A DNA stretch of 64,000 bases. Source: Isoetes taiwanensis. Lineage: Eukaryota > Streptophyta > Lycopodiopsida > Isoetales > Isoetaceae. The notes below the pieces were generated by a model. The model was not told the origin of the DNA. It saw nothing but the letters and a program-made list of their open reading frames with translations, and did no database searches. Below are positions 35,032-46,259 of this stretch, piece by piece (within the stretch, counting starts at the first letter, position 1; each line of letters opens with the position of its first letter). The stretch is from positions 2,871,434 to 2,935,433 of the forward strand of contig JAJEKV010000045.1 in NCBI GenBank assembly GCA_021234155.1, in the 5' to 3' direction. The translations under genes were made by a program, and so were the position numbers.

Positions 35032-35288
35032 AAATGTACGTGCATTGGGAAGTATAGATTTCCCAACATTCTATAAGGTTTCTAAATTCACCAAAATTTA
35101 AAACTACCCAATAATCTAGAGAGATTCTATAAGATTCTACGAGGTTTTCTAGGAATGTATTAAGATTACCCAAGATACTGCGAGTATTCCTTAATATTAT
35201 AGCAAGATTCCTTGAAGAAACTCGTAGACACACTACAAAGCACACCCTAGAGGTAACGTTCTCGCATGTTTGCATTACGAATGTGGTT

Positions 35289-35560
35289 AAAATGCTTACA
35301 AAGATGTTACCACCCTCGACTTCTGTTGCGGGTGGAAGTGGTTATACTACAAAATTGCGGGCACTACAAAATTGATTGGTAGTTTGTGGTGTAAATGTTT
35401 ATGAAGATTTTATCACCCTCGACTTGTGTTGCAGGCATAAGTTAGGGCACGTGGTTATACTATGATGGAGTGTACAAAATCGCCTGGTAATATGTGAATA
35501 AAATGTTTATGAGGATTTTTATCATCCCTAACTTGTGTTGCAGGCATAAGTGTAGCGTCT
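35289..35560 (+). repeat. Three tandem copies of a unit of about 105 bp
   Basis: Units begin near 35289, 35392 and 35500 with 'aaatgtttatgaagatttta' or a variant, followed by 'caccctcgacttgtgttgca'. The third is cut short. No ORF. Confidence 0.75.
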
Positions 35561-36160
35561 AATAGCAAGGGTCATGCTAATCCCAAAATTTCACATGTAG
35601 TGAAAGCTTATACTTGTAAAAGAACACCAAAAATTGTGTTCTAACGCCATGTTTTCCTTATGCTTATGCCAGGAACACCAAAACTTGCATTCTGATGCTA
35701 AGTGTTCAATACGCTTTGTTTAGTTGATCAATGAATCGTGAGCGGTTGTACCATTCCTCCTAAGATTCCATGCAAAACACACCAAGTGTGAAGGATGCAA
35801 CTAGATTCACACACGATACCCCTAACATTCCAGGAGATCATTTTTTGACATTTTGAAGGAAGGTGCATACCACATGGCAAACTTTGCATTTGTGCTATGA
35901 TCTACCACTGGACCCTTAAGCGTGATAGACTTTTATTTTACTCCCTATATAATCCTATTGTTCCATATATGACATATGCCAATGCCATGCAAATAGCATA
36001 AAATATTCAGACAATAGTGCAAACTATCTGCCATTTAATTGTGGCATATAATTTCATGGCTAATGACATGCAAGAATAAAATGAAATACGAAACATGGAC
36101 TTAACCATATTTAGGCTCTACACATTAAGAGTCCATTCCATGTGGACCATAATGATTTTT
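35561..36160. other. No recognisable gene
   Basis: AT-rich spacer between the tandem repeats and the minus-strand PPR fragment. Nothing supportable on either strand. Confidence 0.4.
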
Positions 36161-36164
36161 TTTT

Positions 36165-37160
36165 TCCTTAAATGATCATAAAGTATAGTGCACTTTCTAC
36201 TGACCACAGCAAATGTTGTTTTAGTGGAAAGCAATGTCTAATTCCACAGTAATATCTTAAAGATAGATGCCATAATCCTTTATCATTCAAGTCCATAAAA
36301 GGACGTCTCGAAGTTGAGGCTTCACGTGCAACTTCTAGTGATGGCATATCCACCACAGCATTACCAACCAACAAGAAGGCTTCAAAGCTTCATAGCATCT
36401 GCCTGGATGCCTAGTGTTTTCATGTGGCAAAAACCATTTCGAAGCTTCTTGCGCATGTCCATGTTCTGCATAACCATCCATTAGTGCACTCCATGATACA
36501 ATATCATGTATTAGCAACTCGGCAAAAAACTCTATGCCTCCAAAAGCAAACCATACTTAGCATGAATAGCATCTAAAGTGTTGCCAATTCGTACATCTCC
36601 TTCATATTTCTCTTCCCTAACCATTGCATGTAGCTCCTGCCCTTCGTCTATGGCTCCTAGATTACTGCATACAAATACGAGTAAAAGTGACAGGCACTGC
36701 AGCAATAGTGCCCTTCAGTTTTATTTCCTCAAAGCATTTTATTAACAATTAAGCCTATGCTCCACATATTCTGCAATTAGAACATTCCATCAAACATTGC
36801 TACAGACAAGAAGCTTATCAAATACTTCTTGTGCCCTTGAAATTAAGCCGAATTTGACATATATGACCATCAAAGTACTTCCAACATGGACAACTTTTTC
36901 AAATCCCATTTTTGTATGGCTCCTATATTGCCACATGTTTTTAATGCCCACATATAAGCAACAGGATCTGGAAAAATGCCCTCTAGTTCCATCAACTCAA
37001 GATGTTCTAGTGCTTTATTGCCATCATGTGCATCCTCGACATATCCAGCAATTAGTAGTCCAAGGGACTCTGAGCCCTGACCGGTTTGCCAAAGACTTCT
37101 TTTGCCTCAGGACTGGTAGCTTGCCATAGACATTTGCAAATAATCATGCTTACATCATTG
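36165..37160 (-). pseudogene. PPR protein gene, broken (PLS type)
   Basis: Reading the minus strand from 37160 down, frames interrupted by stops give LLIAGYVEDAHDGNKALEHL, ELMELEGIFPDPVAYMWALK, TCGNIGAI, a VKFGLISRAQEVFDKL piece, NVLIAEYVEH, and finally HDIVSWSALMDGYAEHGHAQ and VGNAVVDM. These are consecutive P, L and S-type pentatricopeptide repeats from an RNA-binding organellar protein. At least four frameshifts or stops are present. The copy has no introns, as in most plant PPR genes. It lies on the same strand as the Pur-alpha and membrane-protein fragments. Confidence 0.85.
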
Positions 37161-37492
37161 TAAAAACGTGGCTGCAAGTACACACAAACGTTGCACCTGT
37201 CCATTGAACATATTCTAGCTGTTCTATAAACTTTTTTTAACTAAATGAAAATATCACAGGATGAATTTGCTCAAAACACATCCATTTCCAACCATGTAAG
37301 CTCATCCAATATCCCAAGGCAAAACTGCAAACTAACTTCAACAGCATAATGCACAGAATGAGATTGTCACGATAGGAATTATTAGTACAACATAAATTAA
37401 GATGACTGGACGTACATGTGCCTCACAAAAGTAAAACCGTAAGGTTGCACTGATTTGCTCGCATAATGTACTTTGCCATGCATATTGTCATG
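37161..37492. other. No recognisable gene
   Basis: Spacer between the PPR and Pur-alpha fragments; no structure seen. Confidence 0.35.
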
Positions 37493-38002
37493 CTACATAC
37501 AACTCGAATCTACAAACCATATAATGCCAGAACCTGGCACTATTATTGTAGATCTCGAACCAGATGTCTTTTCTGATATCTTCAGATATCTTCCCCTGGG
37601 ATTTTCCTTCAAGTTGAAATAAAACAGCTTATGCTCGACTTGCAAAGTCTTGCAAATCAACTCTACATCTCCAGCTAGACCCTCCATGACAAACTTATTA
37701 ATCCGACAACATTTTCTAAAATTCAAATGATGTCCTTCGGCAATACCATGTAAACCATCAACTAGACTGTAAGGCAACGTAACTATTTGTCTCAACAAAC
37801 AAACCCAGAATGCCATGAATTGCCTAAGAGGTAGAGAGCAGTCTCTGATCTGCTGCAGTGTATTGCCGAAGGAGATGACTTCGGATATACGAAAGGAGAT
37901 AACTTGGAATATGGGTCTCTTCTGGCAATCGAGCTCAATTGGGGCTCCACGGATATGTAAAAATGCTGCATCCTTGCAATGCTTGATAGTGTGAGAACCA
38001 AA
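37493..38002 (-). pseudogene. PURA1: Pur-alpha fragment fused in frame to unrecognised sequence
   Basis: A 170-codon open frame on the minus strand. Its last third reads GDVELICKTLQVEHKLFYF, NLKENPRGRYLKISEKTS and SRSTIIVPGSGIIWF, which is the first PUR repeat of plant Pur-alpha, a single-stranded DNA/RNA-binding protein acting on purine-rich telo-box promoters. The match ends exactly where a GT follows WF, as at a splice donor, and the frame then stops within seven codons. Upstream residues (HIRGAPIELDCQKRPIFQVI..., CLLRQIVTLPYSLVDGLHGI) are not Pur-alpha and are unrecognised. It could be a chimeric ORF formed by joining captured fragments. Only one of three PUR repeats is present. Confidence 0.85.
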
Positions 38003-38009
38003 CTATTTG

Positions 38010-38720
38010 ACAAATGAAGACATAACACCGATCAATTTCACATTCTCTTTCTCAAGCCAAACAACTTTGTTTCACATTCTCTTTACGCTCAAACAACATG
38101 TTTTGAGCGGTTGTCTTAATACGTAGAGCACCATGCCAAAGCCATTTTGCAGCCTTGCATCGGGCCGCCAACAATTTTTGGCTTCCCTTCTATATCTACA
38201 ACCATGGAAAATACAAACAAAGCCTTAGGGTCTATGTAATCGCTAAAATTTGGATCTGTAATTCTTACACTACCTTCAAGCCCTATTGACACAAGAGGAA
38301 TTAGAGAAAGAACCTGTAGCTACATTCATCCTGTATCCACAGCGATGCGACAACTACCAACTGCATAATAATCATTACTTTTCTCGTACTCACAAATTGT
38401 TATCTCAAAACATTCACGAATATTATGGTTTCCTTATGAAGGTGCTGCATTATTCATAGTGCCCTGCCTTGCAGATTACGGTCTAAAATAGTTGGAATCA
38501 AGCTCATATCACATAAAGTTTTGTATTTTCCTGTCATATATCTAGAACGTGTCAAACCCCATTTTGAATAACCACCACATCAAATGTTTTGCAGTTGTTT
38601 GTGTAAGTTCGTGCAAAAATAGAGCCAAATGTAACTGGCAAGTTTGGATATCGATAAAGACCTCTGCCATAAAACTTTACACCATAAAATAGAAATCCTC
38701 TTGTAGAACATAGAGCATCA
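38010..38720 (-). pseudogene. Unrecognised protein-coding remnants
   Basis: Interrupted minus-strand frames look protein-like: FYGVKFYGRGLYRYPNLPV and TFGSIFARTYTNNCKTFDVV (about 38700-38560), NIRECFEITICEYEK (about 38410) and KALFVFSMVVDIEGKPKIVG (about 38250-38170). They are separated by stops and frameshifts. The family is not recognised. They lie between the Pur-alpha fragment and the membrane-protein exon on the same strand, so they are probably further pieces of captured genes. Confidence 0.35.
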
Positions 38721-38722
38721 AT

Positions 38723-38980
38723 TTACCCAGCCATCATGAAACTGAAACCAGCAGAGCGAAGAGCTAAACCTGATCTTATGCTTCGCGTTTTGGCACAGTG
38801 GCGGAGTAGATCAATAAATAAGAGACAAATAGTTGTGTACATTCCTTCACGTATCTGCAGCACTGCAGAGTTTGCAGTATGCAAATTGACACAAGGCAGC
38901 ACAGACTCTAGTGAAGTATTGTATGGAGTTTCTTGGTACTCTTCTAGAGCCAAGCATGTATCATTCACAACGCTGATTCA
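38723..38980 (-). pseudogene. Exon fragment of a plant tweety-like membrane protein
   Basis: After an acceptor-like 'ttgaatcag', the minus strand reads NDTCLALEEYQETPYNTSLE then SVLPCVNLHTANSAVLQIRE. The pattern DTC-A---E---...T-L---LPCV---TA---L fits the extracellular loop of a family of plant multi-pass membrane proteins of unclear function (the Arabidopsis At2g12400 type). I recognise the pattern only, so the call is moderate. The rest of the frame (81 codons to 38723) departs from the family, and no other exons were identified. Confidence 0.45.
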
Positions 38981-41145
38981 AAAGTCGGAAATGAATACAA
39001 AACCAAAATAGGCACCGCATAAATTCAAGCGGACTAGAAACTCACTTGTCTACAGCAAAATAGAAACCAAACACAACCCAGCTTAAAATGGCCAGCACCC
39101 ATATAAGAAAAATAACCCTGCGCAATCAAAACACAATTAGCTCCCTAGCCATCAAAAAGGATTGCCAGTAAGTAAATGGATACACTTACAAGAAAACAGA
39201 CCAGCTCCATTTCTGAGTCCTCAAGTAAATGGACGTGCACACTAAAAATAAATCATAGAATGTCTAACTTTCTGCTGGGCAAAATAAACAGATATGAACA
39301 GATTTTACTTACCCAACCCTAAGATAAGTCTATGATAGTGGTGACAGTAATTACTACTTCTGCAACATATCTGCAAATTGGGAGACAAATTCACCGGATT
39401 AAACAGATAACGGATTCTGCCATGGAATCCTGCAATAACACAGGTTGATTTGCTCGCAACTTAGAAAATAGAACAGTAGATATACTAAAGCTAAGATCAT
39501 GCTGTTGGCCAGAGCAATCTTGGCCGGGAACGTACCTGTGAATCCTGAAGAGTAAAAGCCATAAACACTGCTCAAAACATGCTGAAGCTGCCGGAAGGAA
39601 AAGGGTACAAAATTTCAAAAACACACTTTTACTCTAAATTCGTTACCGGCCAAACAAATACAGGCGCCATAGCCCTGCTCCCGCTTTGATCTAGAAAGAG
39701 GCCGTCCGGAAAAGAAACATACCCATGGATTAGAGTTTGTTAATTGGCTCAGATGATCATGGGAAGAACAACTTGGGATTTTACTCCGTCCAAATCTCTG
39801 ATTGGAATACTGGGATTTTGCAGTAAACATGGCAGCTCTTCTGATTGGAAAAAACGACGGAATACAACAGAAATATGGTCAACGCTGTTTTTCTACAACA
39901 GGGCCGAAAGCTTCACCACTGCCATAAATAATCTGTTTGGGCATTTTTTAAAATCCCAGAGACAAATCGGCACCATTTCCCACCTGTGAAAAACAAATGG
40001 GCTAGAATTAGGCCACAGATCACGAATTTGCATGTAACAGAAAAGATGCCCTTGCATTTTTGGCCAGCCAGCAAAATCATACGTCTAATATCGCGTGTTT
40101 CTCGGATCCACATAATGCACTTTGCCAAGGCCCACTTTGCGTGTCATACCATAGCAAAAACATATGGCACATGAGATGCTTATCTAATGTTTGCATAGCT
40201 CTGCCATAGCCGGACAATCGCCATAGCTCATACCTCAAAGTGCAAAACGGTCAAAATATCGCTCAAGCAGCCGGATCTTCCACATGCATCTTCCGGAAGA
40301 AGTCGCCATGGCCAGTGTTACAGTAAGGCAATCTGCATCTGCATCCAACAAATCATACAGGCGGCCATACTGGCGACAGAAAAAACTCGTGAGCAGAGTA
40401 AAAAGGAAAGGATGTGGAAAGATCCGGCATGCATAGAGTATCCTTCAATATTTAACTCCATGCACCCAAACCTGGAGAAAAACCCAGTAACGCCATTTTT
40501 TAAACTTGCCGGATGCCTATTCTGCTCATAAAAATTAATAAACACATCCAAAATTCGTTGCTTCTAAGAATAGAGTTTCCAAAACGTCAACTCTGGACCG
40601 GTTATATGCTATGAACAATGCCAGTCAGAGCTCAACTTAGCGCATTATCTTGTTCCTGAATTCTGATATTTTTCCCCTGTTACGATAAAGCGGAGAAAAA
40701 CAATCTGCCCGGCAGTTTTGAAGCAGAAAGATCTACATTTGCAAGATTGAAGCAGGAGGAATTCGAGTGTCGAGTGTTACATAGAACGTACCCTTCAACA
40801 TGAATATTATCAAGCTTTAGGTCGAAAATATTGGAAATGAAGCCGAAACGCAAAATTGTGAGGTTGCCTGCAAACGAAATAAAGCTATGAACAAACGACT
40901 GCTTGCGAAAGAAAACATTACGACCAAATTTAAGAAAGAATCATAACTGTGGGAAGAACAATTTCTGTAGCAAATGCCGGTTGCACCAAACCGGATCAAG
41001 CATTATGGCAAACCTAGAGACCTTCCGAGAGTTGCGGTTATGGCTATGAATAAAATCCAAGCCATTCTCGCCAAAACTGAAGAAGCTTGAGCCTGGCGTT
41101 TCTCCTCAAACCTCGTGCCGGAGCCAAACCGACGAAAGTGCCGTC
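38981..41145 (-). other. Gene-like leader DNA left of the inverted repeat; no gene recognised
   Basis: Intron-like minus-strand sequence with short ORFs (up to 80 codons), none recognisable. It occupies the position of a 5' leader and first introns for the minus-strand fragments below, which point away from the repeat copy at 41.2-41.6 kb. At 41148-41200 a poly(T) run followed by 'gaaagaccaagatgaaaata' looks like the 3' end of a minus-strand poly(A) retroposon. Confidence 0.35.
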
Positions 41146-41189
41146 CCTTTTTTTTCTTTGAAAGACCAAGATGAAAATATTACATTCAT

Positions 41190-41605
41190 TTTTCCTTGCG
41201 TTGCCACCCCATTAATTAGGCGCCTGCCACCTCATCAAAGGCATTAATTGCATTTATTGCACGGTGCAGAGATGAACTCCTGCTGCCACCTCATCACAAA
41301 GCATTTATTGCACGTAATTTATGTGGCTAAATCTTGTCCATTGATCCAGCACATTCGACGGCCCATATTAAAAGCCCCAAATAAGGGGGATTATGAGGTG
41401 GCCCCATCTGAACCGCAGATCTTGCACCTTCGATGGCTGAAGTCGGGACACCTCAATCATTATACCCAAGGGGGGTGCTTGAGGTGGTTTGGCATGTTTT
41501 CATCTCAACCGTTGATCTCAAAAAATGGACGGCTGCGGCGGCGACACCAAAATCTCTAGAAATAAGGGGGGTGCTTATATAATTGTATATATATAAGGGA
41601 TATAT
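41190..41605 (-). repeat. Promoter-like dispersed repeat, inverted copy at 41 kb
   Basis: Contains 'GCATTTATTGCA' twice, 'GGCTAAATCTTGTCCATTGA', 'AAAAGCCCCAAATAAGGGGG' and 'GATCTCAAAAAATGGACGGC', then 'GGGGGGTGCTTATATAATTG' with an AT-rich end. The blocks match 11150-11330 in order and orientation; read on the minus strand they match the right-facing copies. Minus-strand host gene fragments extend leftward from it. Confidence 0.8.
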
Positions 41606-42224
41606 ATTTACGAAATGTTCCAACATGTGGTGACATCACTTACTTTGGGGGGATCCATTTTCACTCATCTCTTCCACTTTCACCATCACTAGCTCCTGAA
41701 CGTTTATCTACTATAACTGGAAATTTAGTAAGTCTAATGCTATAAAATGATAATGCAAAAAGCCATTAAACAAGTTGAAGTTGTTTATACTGAGTTTGGG
41801 GAGCAAAGTTCTGTAGGGAAAGAAGGAGGCGGTATGGATCAAAATGCAATATGGATTAAAATAACTTGGGGCGTAAAACTTAGCTTCATCCAACAGCTCG
41901 GGTCGCTTCTAGTGTTAGCTATGGAGATTGATCTGCTACTTATGCCCAAAATGCTAGTATCATTTTGCTTCTTTGGAGTGCTCACCTGTCACAAGCATTC
42001 GCACTTTACAGTAATTCATGTGTATATATTCATGTTCTTTTTTTTTTTTTTTGCATTTTCATTTTATCTTGAGCTCATACTGATAGCTTTGTAGGTTGCA
42101 GGAGAGAAAGGGTTTTATTAATTGGAAATGTCATACTTTGTACTCTAGAATGCATTATGTTAGAGTCGCTTAGATCATTCTCATACTCATTAAGGACATT
42201 AAAGAAAATTCGTTATTTCTCATG
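41606..42224. other. No recognisable gene
   Basis: Spacer between the inverted repeat and LINE-B. A 115-codon plus-strand ORF (41747-42094) has a Phe-rich end produced by a T-run and no domain. Confidence 0.4.
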
Positions 42225-44355
42225 GGCAGTATTACCCCCGCAGCAAGGCCTAGTGCTGGAAATCATAGAGGCAGAGGTAGTGCAAGGGACGCAGCATCTA
42301 GCCAATGGAAAAGCGCCAGACCTCGACGGCATGCAGGCAGAGTTACTCAAATGGGCAGGACTATCCATTGCACTTGTACTAACTGCCATATTCAACAAGG
42401 CGTTGCGGGAAGGTTTCCCCCTACAGTGGACCACTAGTAGAGTTGTCCCAATCTACAAAGCAGGACACCCGCACTGCCCAGCCAGTTATTAGACCGTCAT
42501 GATCAGCTCAGTGTTTGCAAAGCTCCTAGCCGGGATCCTTGAGCAGAAGTTGACAAGATGCGCAGAGGCAACAGAGGTGCGGGCACTCACGCAGGCAGGA
42601 TTCAGATCAAGGCACTCAACCATTGATCACATCTTCATGCTACGGAGTCTGGTTGAGGATAGTAAGAACTGTCAACAAGATCGGTATTGCTGGTTCGTAG
42701 ACTTCGCCAAGGCTTTTGACACTGTGCCTCGGGGAAAGTTGTTTACAAGATTGCAACAGCTAGACGTCCCTACAGAACTGCAGAACGCGGTGTACAAGAT
42801 ATATGAGACATGCTCAAGCTAGCTGCAACCAACGGACCAACCATTTGAGAGCAGTATCGGGGTCCGCCATGGATGCCCTCTCTCTTCCACACTATTTGGC
42901 CTATACATTGATCAGTTTGAGAGATGGCTTACTGATAATGGAGGCAAGAAGGCTCAACTTCTACACCAGACCACCAGGCAGCTGATCTATGCTGATGATG
43001 TGGACCTCTTCAGGCAGACATGCAATGCCATCTCGATGTACTGACCGGTGACTGACATGCGCGTCAACTTGCCCAAGACCAAGGTGGTTCTCATATCGTT
43101 TGCATGCCAACCAAGGGCCACAACCCTCACATCGTGGCCAAAATTTTGAAGTGGTACCCACTTACAAATATTTGGGGGTGGAGTTTCCGTTTCTCATGAA
43201 CTGGGACAATTCCATCCGGTTGCGAGCCGCAGCAGGTTGGAAAGCACTCTATGGAATGCAGAACAATAGCCACAAGGCGGAGCTCTATGATAGGGCCCAC
43301 CAGTCGCACTTATTCATGGTACTAGTGGAGCATGTGCTTTTGTATGGGGTCGAGGTCTGGGGCTTGGTGGTTTCCCCCGCCACTTGGAATGACTTGGAAC
43401 AGGTGTAGAAAGCTTTTTGGCACGGGCCCTGGGGGTAAAGTCCACAGTTCCATACCAGATACTGTTGCAAGAGACATATTTCTTGCCTCTTCAGATGGGG
43501 GCCCTTGATAGACACATCATCTACTTCCAGAAGATGGTCAGTATGGACAATACTCGCCTCCCTAACTTCGCTTACACTGTGGCAATGGGGCCAAGTGCCT
43601 AAAGGCTTGCTGGTGGAAAAAGAGAGCTCAGTGGTTGGCCAGATGGAATGTGCAAGAGCACAGGTGCATCCGAGTGCAAAAGGAGGCAGATCGCCATACC
43701 CTCAGACTGTATGATACATGCTTCCTCAATAAACTATAGGATGTTAGCACTCTTGAATAGGTCAAGATGGCATATTACCAACATCAAATATCTCCATACT
43801 GGAGCAGGGCCCGCAATGCTATCTGTGCACTTATTTACCCATGAAAAAGCGCAGATTCATTGTCTCTATCCGCACAGGTGCACATCATCTCTAGATTGAG
43901 ATGGAGAGATGGATTGGGGAGCCGCGCCAGGAGAGGCTTTGTCAACACTGCCAAGTTGGAGCTGTGGAAGACGAATGCCACACCCTTCAGAGTTGTTCGG
44001 CATATGATGGCATTCGGACACGCTATGCTGATCTAGTCCGTCCTGACCAACCTCTGCATGAGATGTTGAGCATGGCCTCGATCCTGGGATCATACCTTCA
44101 AGAGATCATGGATCGTTGGGATCAGCTCAACCCTCGGGCACTTGCCTGATATGTGTATATATTTCTTTCCCCTCATGGTAGATGTCTGTACAGTTTGACA
44201 ACAATCTTTCTATCGTGGTTTATCCCCCAAAAAACCCTTCGAGACAGGGATTTTTTAATCTGGATAGTAATACATTTGTTGCGCCTCCTTGTTAGGTCCC
44301 ATAGGCCTATTGGTCTCTGCGGACGATAAAAACCACCTTATTCTATTCTATTCTC
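42225..44355 (+). mobile_element. LINE-B: 5'-truncated non-LTR retrotransposon, broken
   Basis: The reverse transcriptase is nearly complete in pieces: LANGKAPDLDGMQAELLKWA (fingers), FSVFAKLLAGILEQKL-like, AGFRSRHSTIDHIFMLRSLV, CWFVDFAKAFDTV (motif A, catalytic Asp), GVRHGCPLSSTLFGLYIDQF (motif B), LIYADDVDLF (motif C, intact) and PTYKYLGVEF. A C-terminal CQHC...EDECHTLQSC element resembles a LINE zinc knuckle. A stop near 42490, another at 42821 and several frameshifts kill it. It lacks ORF1 and the endonuclease, so it is 5'-truncated. The 3' hairpin, 'gacgataaaa' and an (ATTCT)n tail close it. It is the sister of LINE-A. Confidence 0.92.
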
Positions 44356-44390
44356 TTAATCTAAAAACTCATCAATTTCAACCTATTCCT

Positions 44391-44685
44391 TTTTTTTTAT
44401 ATTGAAGGACGTCATTCTATTCATTATCACATCATGAGTATATTCTATATCATATGGAAGCCAATCCACTACCTAGGCGCGATATGCTAGGAGCTGCTTT
44501 GCATGTGCTGATCGAGTACATATGGCATGATTGTCGAGTACATATGGTAGGTCTAAGGTCTCTACCACAGGACCGGTTGGTCGTACTTGAACCCGTGACC
44601 TCGTTGCAATGGATTTTTACGGTCCCCATTACTAGACCGATACTAACCAAGTTCGGACCCGTGACCTCGGATGTGGGAGTTTAAG
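44391..44685 (-). mobile_element. tRNA-derived SINE-like retroposon
   Basis: On the minus strand it opens with a tRNA-like head: an A-box-like 'TTGGTTAGTATCGG' and, about 50 bases on, a B-box-like 'CGGGTTCAAGTAC' (RNA polymerase III promoter parts). It ends in an A-run (the T-run at 44391) after 'gaatgacgtccttcaatata'. Length of about 295 bp and layout suit a plant SINE. No tRNA cloverleaf is intact. Confidence 0.55.
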
Positions 44686-45220
44686 ATTTCTACCTATTCT
44701 TGAACGTAAGGAGCTTCAATTCAGCAGTTGCCATGAGTAGAACAGTTGCAAATCATATTCAAAGTTTTGATAGAGCCTCTTCTTTTGATAGGATCTTTCT
44801 TCTTTGTGCTCTTGTAAACAATTTGTTATTGTTTAAGGTCTAAAGACACGTTATTAAGTCCATAGAATGAGGCCCCTTGTGCAGCTATCTTCATAACCTA
44901 CATAGTCAACAACATACAGATAGGGAATGAGGGCATGTGCAAGTTGCCCTGCAAATATGCCATGGCATGCTTTCATATTATAGATTGCTTTGGGATATTG
45001 CATGTACTTCTTAAGCATGTTGATAAAATAGTGAATGCAACCAACTTAGTTCTATGGAAGTAGCATCAGAAGTAGAACCATTGACATCTATATGAGGCTT
45101 TTTACCACATCCGTTGCTAGCACCGTTTTGCATATTCCACTTCATGAACTTCTTTTGAGAAGGTAAATCATCTAGTCTATCGAATCCAACATTTTGATAT
45201 CACTAATTTACATCTCGCGC
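44686..45220. other. No recognisable gene
   Basis: AT-rich spacer between the two minus-strand retroposon ends; no feature seen. Confidence 0.4.
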
Positions 45221-45400
45221 ATTTTTTTTTTTTTTTGAAAGATCAGATGTATATTAATTGGAACTCATCAATGGTTTACATGCAACAAGTGATATCATGA
45301 ACAAGTGATATCATGGACGATAGGCGCTTATTTTAGGGCGACGCCGCTATCGCCTAATAGAACCAGTCCAGATAAAAACAACAAGATTAGGCATCGGAAT
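45221..45400 (-). mobile_element. Poly(A)-tailed retroposon 3' end
   Basis: A run of 15 T's at 45221 followed by 'gaaagatcagatgtatatta' is, on the minus strand, a sequence ending in a poly(A) tail. The same ending ('gaaagaccaagatgaaaata') follows the T-run at 41148, so these are two members of one retroposon family. The 5' boundary is unclear. Confidence 0.45.
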
Positions 45401-45559
45401 CTGCAAATCGAAACCTGTGGCATCGGAACCGGTTGACATCGGGACCTGCAGATCGAAATCTGATTCGGCTGCTGGCATTTTCGGCTGCTGGCATCGAACT
45501 ATTGGATCCCTCTTTTTGATTTGAATACTTCTGATGTCAGGCGGAAAGGCCAAGACACG

Positions 45560-46230
45560 GCTCATGTCCCAGAAAGACAATCCAGAGGATCTTGATTGCA
45601 ATGAGCTTCTTCAGCTAATTCGGCAGCTAGCTTCAGATCTCAAGGCTTCCAGGGAAGAATTCAGAGCTTCACGTGAAGAATTACAGCTGCCGGGGATGAA
45701 ATCAAACACCTAAACTTGGCATGGAGGAATTGAAGGAAATGATTCTTGAATTGAGAGATGAGCAAGGAGAATTGCGAGAAGAACAAGGAGAGAAAGGCCA
45801 AATCGTTGCCCAAATTTCATCTAATGTAGAGACGCTAGATGCTAAAATTTGCGCATGTGCTTCTTGAACAAGAAGACCGTGCATCCGTGGCGAAAAATCT
45901 AATAGTGTCCGGCCCCGGCGAACAAGAAGGTGAGATTACTTACGCTATTGTTGATGATTTCTTTAAAAAATACTATGCATGTAGTAGATCGAGTCATCTA
46001 CTCTAGGAGGCTGGGCAAAAAGACGGATGGCGAACTCGGCCCTATTTTGTTGAAATTTGGCACAATTGAAGCTAAGACACGGATCATCCAACACAGAGCC
46101 ATTTAAAGGGACAGAGAATCTGGCTCAATGATGACCTAACTATTCAAAGAACGTAAAAGAACGCAAGATGCTACGGAAGAAGTAAAGAGACCTAAAATTT
46201 GAGGGAACAAATGCTTACATTGTAAACAAT
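45560..46230 (+). pseudogene. LINE-C ORF1: coiled-coil nucleic-acid-binding protein, broken
   Basis: The frame begins about MSQKDNPEDLDCNELLQLIR, then a charged coiled coil (LKASREEFRASREE; MEELKEMILELRDEQGELRE), then an RRM-like section with VVDRVIYSRRLGKKTDGELG and PILLKFGTIEAKTRIIQHRA. The coiled coil plus RRM-like fold resembles the ORF1p of L1-like LINEs, which trimerise and coat the element's RNA. It differs from LINE-D's DUF4283-type ORF1, the usual plant type. Several frameshifts and a stop near 45710 break it. It sits directly before the endonuclease of the same element. Confidence 0.65.
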
Positions 46231-46259
46231 AAGCTAGTCACAAGGAAACAAGCATAGGA

